Shown here: positions 44,284 to 53,698 of the stretch, in pieces
How positions within the stretch are numbered: position 1 is the stretch's first letter
Layout of the letters: each line of letters opens with the position of its first letter
Assembly (NCBI RefSeq): GCF_022627575.1
Contig: NZ_JADEYQ010000015.1
Span: forward strand, 21,382-85,381
Origin: Sphingobacterium rhinopitheci
Lineage (GTDB): Bacteria > Bacteroidota > Bacteroidia > Sphingobacteriales > Sphingobacteriaceae
DNA: 64,000 nucleotides
Direction: 5' to 3'
Translations under genes and position numbers: made by a program
Notes under the pieces: generated by a model
Seen by the model: only the letters and a program-made list of their open reading frames with translations
Databases searched by the model: none
What the model was told of the DNA's origin: nothing

Positions 44284-45468
44284 ATGAATAAGATAATACT
44301 TAATAAAGGTAAAGATAAGGCGGCTTGGCAATTACACCCTTGGGTGTTTTCGGGAGCGATTAATAAAGTAATAGGAAACGTAGAGAATGGTGATCTAGTT
44401 TCTGTTTACAATATAGATGACGAATTTATAGCATACGGATTATACAATAATACTTCACGTGTAGCTGTTCGCCTGTTGGAATGGAACCCAGCTCATGAAG
44501 TAAATGAGCAATGGTGGCGCTCACGTGTGCAAAAAGCAGTACGTAATAGAGCACACCTTTTAAATGAAAATAATGATTCTGTACGTTTGATATTTGCGGA
44601 AGCAGATTTTATCCCCGGTTTTATAGCCGATAAATATGCTGACTTCGTATCTGTACAAATTCATTCTGCAGGTGTGGAGCGTGTGAAAGCGATTATAATA
44701 GATGAGCTTACCAAACTTCTTCCTATAAAAGGTGTTTATGAACGTAGCGATCTGAAATCTCGTGAGCATGAAGGATTGGCTGATGCCAATGGCTTATTGT
44801 GGGGAGAGACACCTCCGGAATTTGTTGACATCCTGGAAAATGGTATTCAGTATAGCGTAAATATTATTGATGGTCAAAAATCTGGCTTTTACTGCGATCA
44901 GCGTGAAAATAGATTCTTGACAGCACAATATACTAAAGGTAAGCGCGTATTGGATTGTTTTTGCTATTCGGGAGGTTTTACATTGAATGCCTTGCGTGAA
45001 GGTGCTGCTGAGGTTACAGCAGTAGATAGTTCAGCTTTGGCAATTGAAACATTAAAAAATAATATCATCCATAATAATTTTGATGGCTCAAAATATAATG
45101 CTGTTCAATCGGATGTAAATAAATATTTGCGCCAGCTGGGAGAACAACAAGAGAAATTTGACGTCATCGTTTTAGATCCACCTAAATATGCTCCTTCGCG
45201 TTCTACATTAGAGAAAGCATCACGTGCATACAAAGATTTGAATAGAAGAGGATTGATGTTATTGAACAGTGGAGGACTATTAGCCACGTTCTCGTGTTCT
45301 GGTGCCATGGATATCGAGACATTCAAGCAGGTGATTGCTTGGGCAGCATTGGATGCTGGTAAAGAGATCCAATTTATTAGACAATTTTCACAACCCGAAG
45401 ATCATCCTGTAAGAGCTTCATTCTCCGAAGGAGAATATCTAAAGGGATTATTAGTAAGAGTATTATAA
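44284..45468 (+). CDS. rlmI: Class I rRNA large-subunit methyltransferase (RlmI family)
   Basis: This 394-aa protein has an N-terminal PUA domain (about residues 1-75, KGKDKAAWQLHPWVFSGAI), a middle EEHEE-like part with GQKSGFYCDQRENR, and a Rossmann methyltransferase domain (about 200-394) with RVLDCFCYSGGFTLNAL (SAM motif I), VTAVDSS, VIVLDPPKYAPS, and FSCSGAM with the catalytic Cys expected of 5-methylcytosine enzymes. In E. coli, RlmI methylates C1962 of 23S rRNA. Start ATG matches the PUA start. It stands alone between two terminators. Confidence 0.92.
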   Translation: MNKIILNKGKDKAAWQLHPWVFSGAINKVIGNVENGDLVSVYNIDDEFIAYGLYNNTSRVAVRLLEWNPAHEVNEQWWRSRVQKAVRNRAHLLNENNDSVRLIFAEADFIPGFIADKYADFVSVQIHSAGVERVKAIIIDELTKLLPIKGVYERSDLKSREHEGLADANGLLWGETPPEFVDILENGIQYSVNIIDGQKSGFYCDQRENRFLTAQYTKGKRVLDCFCYSGGFTLNALREGAAEVTAVDSSALAIETLKNNIIHNNFDGSKYNAVQSDVNKYLRQLGEQQEKFDVIVLDPPKYAPSRSTLEKASRAYKDLNRRGLMLLNSGGLLATFSCSGAMDIETFKQVIAWAALDAGKEIQFIRQFSQPEDHPVRASFSEGEYLKGLLVRVL

Positions 45469-45477
45469 TATTCAATA

Positions 45478-45507
45478 TAAATAGGTTGATGCACATCAAC
45501 CTATTTA
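45478..45507 (+). terminator. Terminator after the rlmI-like gene
   Basis: A perfect 14-bp stem (45478-45491 with 45494-45507) with a 2-nt apex (4-nt loop if the last pair opens), 9 nt after the stop codon. The U-run is weak. Confidence 0.65.
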
Positions 45508-45741
45508 TTAAAATGAATCCACATCTATTACCGAGCCATTGTCCCTATTTTAGTTACTAGCAGTTGTACTCATTTCTTGCGTCTTAGTATCTGATATCAC
45601 GACTAATATTATTTATCTTCTACTCGACCTGAAAAGGTTATATTATAAGCAAATCTAATTTTATAACGATTATTACTTTGTTAGTACTACTGATTGATAT
45701 CCAAAAGGTTTCTTATATTTAGGATATATTGACCTTAAATT

Positions 45742-47004
45742 ATGCATAATATTCAGGATTTATTTATTGCAAATGATATAGTCCCCATCTTTGATTATAC
45801 CCTAAATGATGATGCTAAAGTTTTGCTAAAGAAGATAATGCTGAGTCCACTATCTTCTGTAGAGGATATCATAAATCGACAAAGCTATTTAAAGGCCATC
45901 CTTTTACAAGATAACCTTATCGAAGCGTATCATTATCGTAAAGTAGATTATTTAGAGGCACAGCGTTTTTTAATTCATTTCTCCGAAGAGGAAGTGAAGA
46001 AGATTGATTATTTAACTTATTTTTTTCAAAAGAAAAGAAGTGACACGTTGTTTGGCCTTTATTCGCAGTTAATTTACTTTTTCAAAGATTTAGAAGATGC
46101 TATCAAAAGAAATGTTACTATAGCTACTTTTCCTAAGGATTTGAAAACTGATGTGCAATTTATAGTGGATTATCTACATGATTTCAATCCTGCAACTTAT
46201 AAAAAACAAATAGCTAAAGGAAAGTTTGGCTTTAGATCTATTCAACGATTGAATGAACTTGTATTAGAGAAACGGAGAAATGGGGATACCCTATTATTTT
46301 TTAACAAACTAAATCTGTTTGAAGTTTATATTTCGCTAGCTAAAGCTATTCGTAAATTAGAGCTGAACTTTGTGGAGATTGGTGATTCCGACTTAACACT
46401 CTCGCAAATGTACCATCCCTTAGTGCACAATGCAGTTAAGAATGATTTATCCATTAGCAATAATGTTGTATTACTCACAGGGGCCAATATGTCGGGTAAA
46501 TCTACTTTGCTAAAGACGATTGGTCTTTGCGTTTATTTAGCGCACTTAGGTTTCCCTATTCCTGCGATGTCGGGAACTATTCCTTTTTATAACCATATTT
46601 TTATTCAGATTAATCATAGTGATGACCTCAAAAATGGGTATAGCCACTTTATGAATGAGATTGTAAATCTCAAAACGGTGGTCACAGAAGCTGACAATGG
46701 GCAACGTTGCTTTGCCGTATTTGATGAGCTCTTTAAAGGCACTAATTATGAAGATGCTTTGGCAATTAGTAAAATTACCATCAAGGGGTTGCAAAGATTT
46801 CAAAATTCATTGTTTTTTATTTCTACACATCTGAATGAACTGCAGTTAGAAATTGAAAAACAATCTATAGATGCATTGTTTGTTGATTGTAGTATAGAAA
46901 ATGAATTGCCTATTTTTTCATATAAAATAAAGAAAGGTTGGTCGGATTTGAAGATTGGACAATTGCTCTTTAAAAAGGTAGGCTTGGGGCAATTATTTGA
47001 ATAG
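45742..47004 (+). CDS. Short MutS-family ATPase
   Basis: This 420-aa protein has only the core helices (about residues 1-215) and the MutS ATPase domain: Walker A TGANMSGKSTLL (about 246-257), Walker B VFDELFKGTNYEDA and the switch motif FFISTHLNEL. It lacks the mismatch-recognition and connector domains of MutS and the endonuclease (Smr) domain of MutS2. Families of this size are common in Bacteroidota but uncharacterised. DNA or other structure recognition is an inference from the ATPase. It converges on fabH with 39 nt between the stop codons. Confidence 0.85.
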   Translation: MHNIQDLFIANDIVPIFDYTLNDDAKVLLKKIMLSPLSSVEDIINRQSYLKAILLQDNLIEAYHYRKVDYLEAQRFLIHFSEEEVKKIDYLTYFFQKKRSDTLFGLYSQLIYFFKDLEDAIKRNVTIATFPKDLKTDVQFIVDYLHDFNPATYKKQIAKGKFGFRSIQRLNELVLEKRRNGDTLLFFNKLNLFEVYISLAKAIRKLELNFVEIGDSDLTLSQMYHPLVHNAVKNDLSISNNVVLLTGANMSGKSTLLKTIGLCVYLAHLGFPIPAMSGTIPFYNHIFIQINHSDDLKNGYSHFMNEIVNLKTVVTEADNGQRCFAVFDELFKGTNYEDALAISKITIKGLQRFQNSLFFISTHLNELQLEIEKQSIDALFVDCSIENELPIFSYKIKKGWSDLKIGQLLFKKVGLGQLFE

Positions 47005-47043
47005 ATGGGGTTATTGCTGTTTAAGAATCCCTTCTACTATCTA

Positions 47044-48090
47044 TTACCAACGTATAAGTGCTGAGCCCCATGTGAAGCCAGCTCCAAAAGCAGCCAAACA
47101 AACTAAGTCGCCTTCTTTGATCTTTCCTGCTTCCCATGCTTCGCATAAGGCTATGGGTATCGACGCTGCGGTGGTATTACCATATTTTTGGATATTATTA
47201 AACACTTTATCATCCGTTAATCCCAATTTCTTTTGTACATATTGTGATATACGTAAGTTGGCTTGATGCGGTACTAATAGATCGATATCAGTAGGGTTAA
47301 GATTGTTTTTCGCTAATGCCTCAAGGATTACCTCGGGAAATTTGACAACAGCTTTTTTAAATACCGCTTGTCCATCCATCACCGGAAATATAGTGCCATC
47401 GGCAATCATTTGTGGCGTAATAAACATTCCGCCTAATTCTTGGTCAGGCCATTTTGGTTGATTCGCTAAGCCTATTCCTCCGGAAGCACCAGGGTAATAC
47501 ATTGCTAATTTTTCGGCTTCAGCGCCATCCGAATGTAGATGTGTACTCAATATACCTTTACCATGCTCTGTGGTTGGTTGTACGATTACAGCACCCGCTC
47601 CATCTCCAAAGATGACCGATATAGCTCGTCCTCGGGTCGAATGATCCATCGCAAAGGATTGTTTCTCGGAACCTACCACAAGGATATTTTTATACATCCC
47701 CGTTTTTACAAATTGGTCTGCTATCGATAAAGCATATACAAAGCCCGAGCATTGATTGCGTATATCTAGTGCACCTACTTCACCCATTCCCATGGTACGC
47801 TGTAAGAGTACAGCACAGCCCGGGAAATAATAATCCGGTGATAAGGTGGCAAAAATAATGAAATCCACGTCTTTAGAAGTTATACCTGCTCGTTGAATAG
47901 CTATTGTGGCAGCTTCGACGCCCATGGAAGTAGTTGTTTCTGTCAACCGATCAGCATAACGTCTCTCTTTGATACCGGTACGCTCTTGTATCCATTCGTC
48001 ACTTGTATCCATGAATCTTTTGAGGTCATCATTGGTATATATATTTTTGGGTACATAGTAGCCAATTCCTGCAATTCTCGATTGAAACAT
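47044..48090 (-). CDS. fabH: 3-oxoacyl-ACP synthase III (KAS III)
   Basis: This 348-aa condensing enzyme starts fatty acid synthesis from acetyl-CoA (or a branched acyl-CoA) and malonyl-ACP. The catalytic Cys114 is in RNQCSGFVYA, the His in LLVPHQANLRI and the Asn in KYGNTTAASIPIAL. It is not next to plsX, rpmF or other fab genes, so it may be a second FabH copy or a variant with another priming substrate. Divergent from clpS. Confidence 0.93.
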   Translation of the reverse strand: MFQSRIAGIGYYVPKNIYTNDDLKRFMDTSDEWIQERTGIKERRYADRLTETTTSMGVEAATIAIQRAGITSKDVDFIIFATLSPDYYFPGCAVLLQRTMGMGEVGALDIRNQCSGFVYALSIADQFVKTGMYKNILVVGSEKQSFAMDHSTRGRAISVIFGDGAGAVIVQPTTEHGKGILSTHLHSDGAEAEKLAMYYPGASGGIGLANQPKWPDQELGGMFITPQMIADGTIFPVMDGQAVFKKAVVKFPEVILEALAKNNLNPTDIDLLVPHQANLRISQYVQKKLGLTDDKVFNNIQKYGNTTAASIPIALCEAWEAGKIKEGDLVCLAAFGAGFTWGSALIRW

Positions 48091-48153
48091 AATATTAAGT
48101 TGGTTATTATTAATATCTAAGGTACAATATTATTTTTTTTTTGAAAAATACAT

Positions 48154-48161
48154 TACTTTTG
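48154..48161 (+). promoter_or_regulatory. -7 box (TACTTTTG) 4 nt before the clpS ATG
   Basis: TACTTTTG at 48154-48161 is followed by ATG at 48166. A transcript from this box would start at or within the start codon, i.e. be leaderless. No -33 TTG at normal spacing. Confidence 0.45.
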
Positions 48162-48165
48162 TAGT

Positions 48166-48447
48166 ATGAGTGTTGAAACCGCACAAGAAACCTTTACTCT
48201 AGAAGAGATTTTAGCTTCAGTAAAAGAAAGTCATCGTTTGATTTTATGGAATGATGATATCAATACATTTGAGCACGTTATATTTTGCTTGATGCATCAT
48301 TTACAGTATTCTGAATCCGAATCTGAGCGTATAGCGTGGACTGTACATACAAAAGGTAAATGTCCTATATTGGAAGGATCATTTACGGAGATGGAAATTT
48401 ATCGTAAAATTTTGAAGGCGGAAGGTCTATCTGTTTCAGTAGAATAA
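48166..48447 (+). CDS. clpS: ATP-dependent Clp protease adaptor ClpS
   Basis: This 93-aa adaptor binds N-terminal Leu, Phe, Tyr or Trp and delivers N-degron substrates to a ClpA-type unfoldase. The degron pocket motif LWNDDINTFEHVI (Asn29-Asp30-Asp31) and the following MHH are present. It pairs functionally with aat (12302), which creates such N-termini. The start is the only ATG that keeps a normal N-terminal tail. The -7 box just upstream implies a leaderless or nearly leaderless mRNA. Confidence 0.92.
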   Translation: MSVETAQETFTLEEILASVKESHRLILWNDDINTFEHVIFCLMHHLQYSESESERIAWTVHTKGKCPILEGSFTEMEIYRKILKAEGLSVSVE

Positions 48448-48533
48448 AAACCAGCGCTTAGTAATATTGCGGTTACTTTGTTTTTTGTTGATTATATAAT
48501 CAGCACATTTGTAATAATAAGTAACAATATTTT

Positions 48534-51023
48534 ATGAAACGCAATTATTTACTACCTCTACTATTTGTTTTACTTTTCCCAATTATATTATTTGCTCAAG
48601 ATGGAAAGTTGAAGGTCACTGTTGTTGAAGCTTCAAATGAAGATCCAATATTAGGAGCAAGTGTATCTTTACTTGATTTGAAAACTAACAATCAAGTTAA
48701 AGGTAGACAAACAGGACAAAATGGAATAGCGATACTCGAAGCTATAAATCCCGGAAAATATTTACTCAAAATTTCTTATGTTGGTTTATTGGATCATACG
48801 ATCGATGAAGTAACGATAGTCGCTAACCAAACCTTAGATCTAGGTACCATTGGCCTTGTTGAAGGTGGAAATCAATTGGACGAAGTCGTAGTTAGAGGTA
48901 AGGTATCGGACTTGCAACTCGGTATCGATAAAAAAATATTTGATGTATCCCAAAGTATGGTTTCTGTAGGAGGGACAGCACAAGATTTGCTGGGTAATGT
49001 ACCTACTATACAAGTTGATGCGGATGGTTCGATTAGTCTAAGGGGCTCTACAGTTCGAATTTTGATTGATGGTAAAGAATCTGCTATGGCGGGCTCGGAT
49101 ATCAATAAGCTTCTACAATCGCTACCTGCAGATGCTGTTGCTAAAGTAGAGATCATTACTAACCCGTCGGCTAAATATGATGCTGAAGGGCAATCGGGTA
49201 TCGTCAATATCGTATTGAAAAAAAATATCCGTACAGGATTGAATGGGGTAGTGAATGCCTCTGTAGGAAGCTATGACAACTATAATGCGGGTGTTTCGCT
49301 AAATTATCGCAATGAGAAATTCAATTATTTTGGTAGTTATAACTACCGAAATGGACGCAATGTAGGTGAAGGGAGTGTGCGTACTGTAGAATTAATCAAT
49401 GGTGTTCAAGCGCCAAATAGTGAGATCACTGAGTCTAATTCACAGAGTTTTAGAAAAGGGATTAATAATTCATTCCGCTTAGGAGCAGATTATTATGCTT
49501 CAGAAAAAACAACCTATAGTTTGGGTACTAATATTAGTATTAGGGATAATAACCGTGGTGAAGATATTGTCTATACCTATTTTAATAGACCTTCATTTGG
49601 TAATAAAAGCCCACGTACATCGCGACAACAAGAACAAGATTTTGGGTATGATATTACTTTCGATTATAAGCGCTTGCTAAAGCGTGATGGCGAAGAGATA
49701 ACGGGAAATATTACCTATGGTAATGATAAGGAAGATGGTACCAATGAATATATTCAAACTTATGATATACCAACACTCGATGAAAGTAGAAGAAATAATA
49801 CAACGAGTGAAAGAGGAAAGAATTGGAATTTTCAATTAGATTACCTTTTACCATTAGGGGAGAATCATAAAATCGAAGCGGGTTACCGCGGTATCATACG
49901 TAATTCAGATGAAAATCAATATTCAGAAAGACTATTGAATGGTGCTTTTGTAACGGATTACAATGTAACGAATGATTTTGACATGACTTCGGGAGTTCAT
50001 GCTATTTATGCGAATTACCAGCGTATGTTATCTTCGAGAATAGGGATGCAATTTGGATTGCGTGCGGAGGATGCTTATTTGAATAGTACGATCCAGAGTT
50101 ATGACCCAGATAGGATTTTAGCAGGTACAAATATCGTAGCCGGTAAGTTGGATTATTTTAGAGTATATCCAAGCCTTTTCTTGACCTATGATGTAAATGC
50201 GGAAGGGGATAAAGTACAATTGAGCTATTCAAGACGTGTGCAGCGCCCGCGTGGATGGCAAGTAAATCCTTTTGTTGATGTATCTGATGAAACGAATTTC
50301 AGACAAGGAAATCCTAACTTATTGCCTGAGGATATCCATGCTGCTGAATTGAGCTTCGCAAAATTTTATTCCAAATGGAATTTTATAACATCAGCCTATT
50401 TTCGTCGTGTCAATGATATGACGCAGCCTTTTCAATATGATACTAATGACCCAATAGCCGCTATTTATCTAGGCGATAATACCAATGCTACATTTATGCG
50501 TTGGGAGAATGTAGGCTCTCGCAATAATGCTGGATTCGAATTAATCAGTAAAGTGAATATTTTTAATTGGTGGGATGTAACCGTAAATGGTAATGCTTTT
50601 TATTTTAAAGTAAATCCTAATGAGCGTTTTGATGTACGTGAGACAGATGGCTTCTCGTGGAATGGAAATCTAACGACAAATGTTAAGTTCTCAAAATTGA
50701 CCTCATTGCAGTTGAAAGGAGATTATAGAGCACCTATGAATACGCTCCAGGGTAAGATGAAATCAATGTCTGGTGTAGATGCAGCATTAAAGCAGGATAT
50801 CCTAAAAGGTAAAGGCTCCTTGATGTTCAATGTACGTGATCTATTTGATACTAGACGATTTGGTGGTGAAAGTTATTTGCCGGCACGTTATTCAGAGTTT
50901 TATCACCGTTGGTCCAAAAGAACATTTACGCTGTCTTTCTCGTATAGATTTGGAATGCAAGATATAAACAAAAATAAAGATAGTAGGGAAGAAGGAAGTT
51001 TTAGTGAAGATGCTGGTTATTAG
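48534..51023 (+). CDS. TonB-dependent receptor with outer-membrane beta-barrel (not SusC type)
   Basis: This 829-aa protein has a signal peptide (cut near ILFAQ), a carboxypeptidase-regulatory-like domain (about 25-110), a TonB plug (DEVVVRGKVSD, then TAQDLLGNVPTIQVDADGSI and IRGST-like region, about 115-235) and a large barrel of the OMP_b-brl_3 type. It is likely an outer-membrane transporter, but it is shorter than SusC and has no SusD partner. It is 74 nt before the DUF1080 gene and may form a unit with that and the SGNH gene. Confidence 0.9.
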   Translation: MKRNYLLPLLFVLLFPIILFAQDGKLKVTVVEASNEDPILGASVSLLDLKTNNQVKGRQTGQNGIAILEAINPGKYLLKISYVGLLDHTIDEVTIVANQTLDLGTIGLVEGGNQLDEVVVRGKVSDLQLGIDKKIFDVSQSMVSVGGTAQDLLGNVPTIQVDADGSISLRGSTVRILIDGKESAMAGSDINKLLQSLPADAVAKVEIITNPSAKYDAEGQSGIVNIVLKKNIRTGLNGVVNASVGSYDNYNAGVSLNYRNEKFNYFGSYNYRNGRNVGEGSVRTVELINGVQAPNSEITESNSQSFRKGINNSFRLGADYYASEKTTYSLGTNISIRDNNRGEDIVYTYFNRPSFGNKSPRTSRQQEQDFGYDITFDYKRLLKRDGEEITGNITYGNDKEDGTNEYIQTYDIPTLDESRRNNTTSERGKNWNFQLDYLLPLGENHKIEAGYRGIIRNSDENQYSERLLNGAFVTDYNVTNDFDMTSGVHAIYANYQRMLSSRIGMQFGLRAEDAYLNSTIQSYDPDRILAGTNIVAGKLDYFRVYPSLFLTYDVNAEGDKVQLSYSRRVQRPRGWQVNPFVDVSDETNFRQGNPNLLPEDIHAAELSFAKFYSKWNFITSAYFRRVNDMTQPFQYDTNDPIAAIYLGDNTNATFMRWENVGSRNNAGFELISKVNIFNWWDVTVNGNAFYFKVNPNERFDVRETDGFSWNGNLTTNVKFSKLTSLQLKGDYRAPMNTLQGKMKSMSGVDAALKQDILKGKGSLMFNVRDLFDTRRFGGESYLPARYSEFYHRWSKRTFTLSFSYRFGMQDINKNKDSREEGSFSEDAGY

Positions 51024-51097
51024 TCATCAATAATACGATATTGTATTTGTAGCTATATTCTATTTTTTTTATATTTAAAATTATAAACCTAAAATAT

Positions 51098-51916
51098 ATG
51101 AAAAACAACTTTATAGTAGCAGGAATATTACTTGCTACATTAACAACTTCAACAGTCGCTGCACAAAATAAGAACTCGGGAGAAGCAAAAGAGAAACCAA
51201 CGATTGAATATAGTACTTTACCTAAAGTAGATCTTAAAGATTTTAAAAAGAATAAAAAAGGAGAATACGTTATTTTTGATGGTACATCCCTTAATGGATG
51301 GAGAGGCTATAATAAATCGTATGTTCCTAACAAATGGTCTATTGAAGATGGTGCTTTAAAATTTTCTAAAAATCCAAAGGCTGATAAGCCGGAGGGAGGA
51401 GATATTATATTCACCCACGATTTCAAAAATTTTGAGCTATCCTTCAAGTGGAAAATATCAGAAGCCGGAAATTCGGGCGTTTTTGTATTGGCAAAAGAGG
51501 TAAAAGGACAACCTATCTATGTGTCTAGTCCAGAATATCAAATATTGGACAATGTAAAGCATCCAGATGCTAAAATGGGCGTCAACGGAAACCGTATGTC
51601 TGCTTCATTATATGATATGATTCCAGCGACACCACAAAATAGTAAACCTGCAGGAGAATGGAATACCTCTAAGATCGTTGTGAATGGTGATAAGATTACG
51701 CATTACCAAAATGATGTAAAAGTAGTTGAGTATACTGTACGCACCAAAGATTGGACAAAACTATTGCAGTCTAGTAAATTTAGTGAAGATAAATGGCCTA
51801 TTGCATTTGAATTATTGAATAATGTAGGTGGAGATACTAAGTCAGGGGTGATTGGATTCCAAGATCACGGTGATGATGTGTGGTTTAAAGATATTACAGT
51901 TAAGGTACTTAAATAA
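51098..51916 (+). CDS. Exported DUF1080 protein (3-keto-disaccharide hydrolase domain)
   Basis: This 272-aa protein has a signal peptide (cut near TVAAQ) and a DUF1080 domain (about residues 60-272): VIFDGTSLNGWRGYN, FELSFKWKISEAGNSGVF, and SPEYQILDN, the family's most conserved features, with GEWNTSKIVVNGDKI. Some DUF1080 proteins hydrolyse 3-keto-glycosides; others are of unknown use. It lies 2 nt before the SGNH gene. It is periplasmic or secreted. Confidence 0.88.
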   Translation: MKNNFIVAGILLATLTTSTVAAQNKNSGEAKEKPTIEYSTLPKVDLKDFKKNKKGEYVIFDGTSLNGWRGYNKSYVPNKWSIEDGALKFSKNPKADKPEGGDIIFTHDFKNFELSFKWKISEAGNSGVFVLAKEVKGQPIYVSSPEYQILDNVKHPDAKMGVNGNRMSASLYDMIPATPQNSKPAGEWNTSKIVVNGDKITHYQNDVKVVEYTVRTKDWTKLLQSSKFSEDKWPIAFELLNNVGGDTKSGVIGFQDHGDDVWFKDITVKVLK

Positions 51917-51918
51917 GA

Positions 51919-53034
51919 ATGAATAAAAAGAAATCAATTTTTAAAGAGAGTGTGTTGTGCACTCTTTTTTTTGTTTGTATGCTCACATCTGCAGTAGCAC
52001 AGTCAGCCTATACATTTACAAAGATCAATGGAGATGAGTTGTCAGGGCGTTTGGCTTTGATGAGCACAGATCATACATTTGGTAGGTTGCCTGCGACAAT
52101 CAAAGACGCTGTTCGTCCAGCCGTATGGTCGTTAGGCGAAAATTCTGCCGGTGTATATATAGATTTTAAAACTAATGCGGATACTATTGTTGTAAAATAC
52201 AAAGTCAAAGGGGCCTTAAATATGCCTCATATGCCAACCATTGGCGTTAGTGGTGTAGATTTATATTATCATAATCAGGCAGAGCATACTAGCTGGTCAT
52301 GGTCATTTGGGCATTATCAGTTTAAGGATACTATCCAATATACTTTTTCGAATATTGGAAATAACCTAGCAGGGACCTATAGATTGTTTTTGCCAATGTA
52401 TAATTCTGTTGAATTTATGGAAATTGGAGTAAATAAATCATATGCCTTAACATTTGTTAAGGAGCAAACAAAACCTATTATTATATATGGTACTTCAATT
52501 GCGCAAGGAGCTTGTGCTTCACGTCCAGGAATGGCTTGGACAAATATATTGTCGCGTGATTTTAATAATGAAATTGTTAATTTAGCTTTCTCCGGAAATG
52601 GCCTCTTAGAACAACCTATTTTGGATTTGATGGTATCGCAGGATGCAGCGGTTTATATATTGGATTGTATCCCTAATTTGTCCATTACTTCGGCAAGGTC
52701 CGAAGCACAGCTAGATTCCTTGCTATGGAATGCCGTTACTTTTATACGTAGTAAGCGTCCTCATGTACCTATTGTACTGACAGCGCATAGCTCCGCATTT
52801 ACACCAGGATTTTTGAATAAAGGAACGATGTATGAATATGGTACTTCTACCCAAGTAACTCAAAAGTCTTTTGAAAAGATGAAGAAATCAGGTGTTAAGA
52901 ATATTTATTACCTCAGCAGTAAGGACCTTGGTTTGGATGTGAATTCAACCGTTGATTACGCACATCCTAATGATTGGGGGATGATGAAAATAGCGAAGGC
53001 TTATACGAAAATACTTCGAAAGATCATCAAGTAA
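51919..53034 (+). CDS. Exported SGNH/GDSL hydrolase with N-terminal beta-sandwich
   Basis: This 371-aa protein has a signal peptide (cut near AVAQS), a beta-sandwich with the GxDLY element (GVSGVDLYY, about residues 112-120) and a C-terminal SGNH domain: the nucleophile Ser is in YGTSIAQGACASRPG (about 195), the oxyanion Gly/Asn in FSGNGLLEQ, and the Asp-His pair in VDYAHPNDWG. Such enzymes deacylate esters, often on sugars. Together with DUF1080 it suggests attack on an acylated saccharide or glycoside, but this is an inference. Confidence 0.88.
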   Translation: MNKKKSIFKESVLCTLFFVCMLTSAVAQSAYTFTKINGDELSGRLALMSTDHTFGRLPATIKDAVRPAVWSLGENSAGVYIDFKTNADTIVVKYKVKGALNMPHMPTIGVSGVDLYYHNQAEHTSWSWSFGHYQFKDTIQYTFSNIGNNLAGTYRLFLPMYNSVEFMEIGVNKSYALTFVKEQTKPIIIYGTSIAQGACASRPGMAWTNILSRDFNNEIVNLAFSGNGLLEQPILDLMVSQDAAVYILDCIPNLSITSARSEAQLDSLLWNAVTFIRSKRPHVPIVLTAHSSAFTPGFLNKGTMYEYGTSTQVTQKSFEKMKKSGVKNIYYLSSKDLGLDVNSTVDYAHPNDWGMMKIAKAYTKILRKIIK

Positions 53035-53037
53035 AAT

Positions 53038-53067
53038 AATAAAGGCGGTTATATAACCGCCTTTATT
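53038..53067. terminator. Bidirectional terminator between SGNH and nfu
   Basis: A 13-bp stem around a perfect 18-nt palindrome (53043-53060), 53038-53050 with 53055-53067, loop ATAT, between convergent genes. Confidence 0.82.
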
Positions 53068-53077
53068 AGTATATGTT

Positions 53078-53632
53078 TTACATCGCTTCAGCTACGACTT
53101 CTTCGACTTCAGGAACCATTCTTTTCAATAGTCCTTCAATTCCCGATTTAAGGGTGATTGTTGAAGAAGGACATCCACTACAAGAACCTCTTAATTCAAC
53201 GGTTACAATACCATTTTCAAAAGCTTTGTAAGCTATAGCTCCACCATCTTGCTCCACTGCCGGTCTTACATAGTCATGTAATACTTGTTGGATTTTGATT
53301 TCCGTTTCAGTTCCTTCGAAAGATACATTTTCATCCGCAACAATTTCTTGAACTTTTAATTCTGATTCTACAGCTCCTTTAACGAAGTCTTTTAGTATAG
53401 CTTCGATATCAGACCAATCTGCTTCTTCAGATTTTGTAATTGTTACGAAATTACTAGCGAAGAATACTCCAGTCACAAAGTTGAATTTGAACAATTCCTT
53501 AGCAAAAGGGGATGTTTGTGCTTTTTCCTTATCCGGAAAATCTACACTACCATTGATAAGAAGCTTGTTTACCAAGAACTTCATTGTCGATGGGTTGGGC
53601 GTTGATTCTGTATATACGTTTATTGTAGCCAT
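53078..53632 (-). CDS. NifU-family Fe-S scaffold protein (Nfu-like)
   Basis: This 184-aa protein has an N-terminal Nfu_N domain (about residues 5-85; ESTPNPSTMKFLVN) and a C-terminal NifU domain (about 110-184) with the Fe-S cluster motif GSCSGCPSS (Cys151 and Cys154). It carries a 4Fe-4S cluster to target proteins, usually in the cytoplasm. A -7 box (TATATTTG) lies at 53651-53658. It converges on the SGNH gene and is upstream of purB. Confidence 0.93.
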   Translation of the reverse strand: MATINVYTESTPNPSTMKFLVNKLLINGSVDFPDKEKAQTSPFAKELFKFNFVTGVFFASNFVTITKSEEADWSDIEAILKDFVKGAVESELKVQEIVADENVSFEGTETEIKIQQVLHDYVRPAVEQDGGAIAYKAFENGIVTVELRGSCSGCPSSTITLKSGIEGLLKRMVPEVEEVVAEAM

Positions 53633-53650
53633 TATTTATCAATTAAAATT

Positions 53651-53658
53651 CAAATATA
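53651..53658 (-). promoter_or_regulatory. -7 box (TATATTTG) for nfu
   Basis: Minus-strand TATATTTG 18 nt before the nfu ATG. No -33 TTG is clear. Confidence 0.4.
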
Positions 53659-53698
53659 GTGGATAGAAAATTGACTCTCGTCATTCTTTCGTCAAAGC

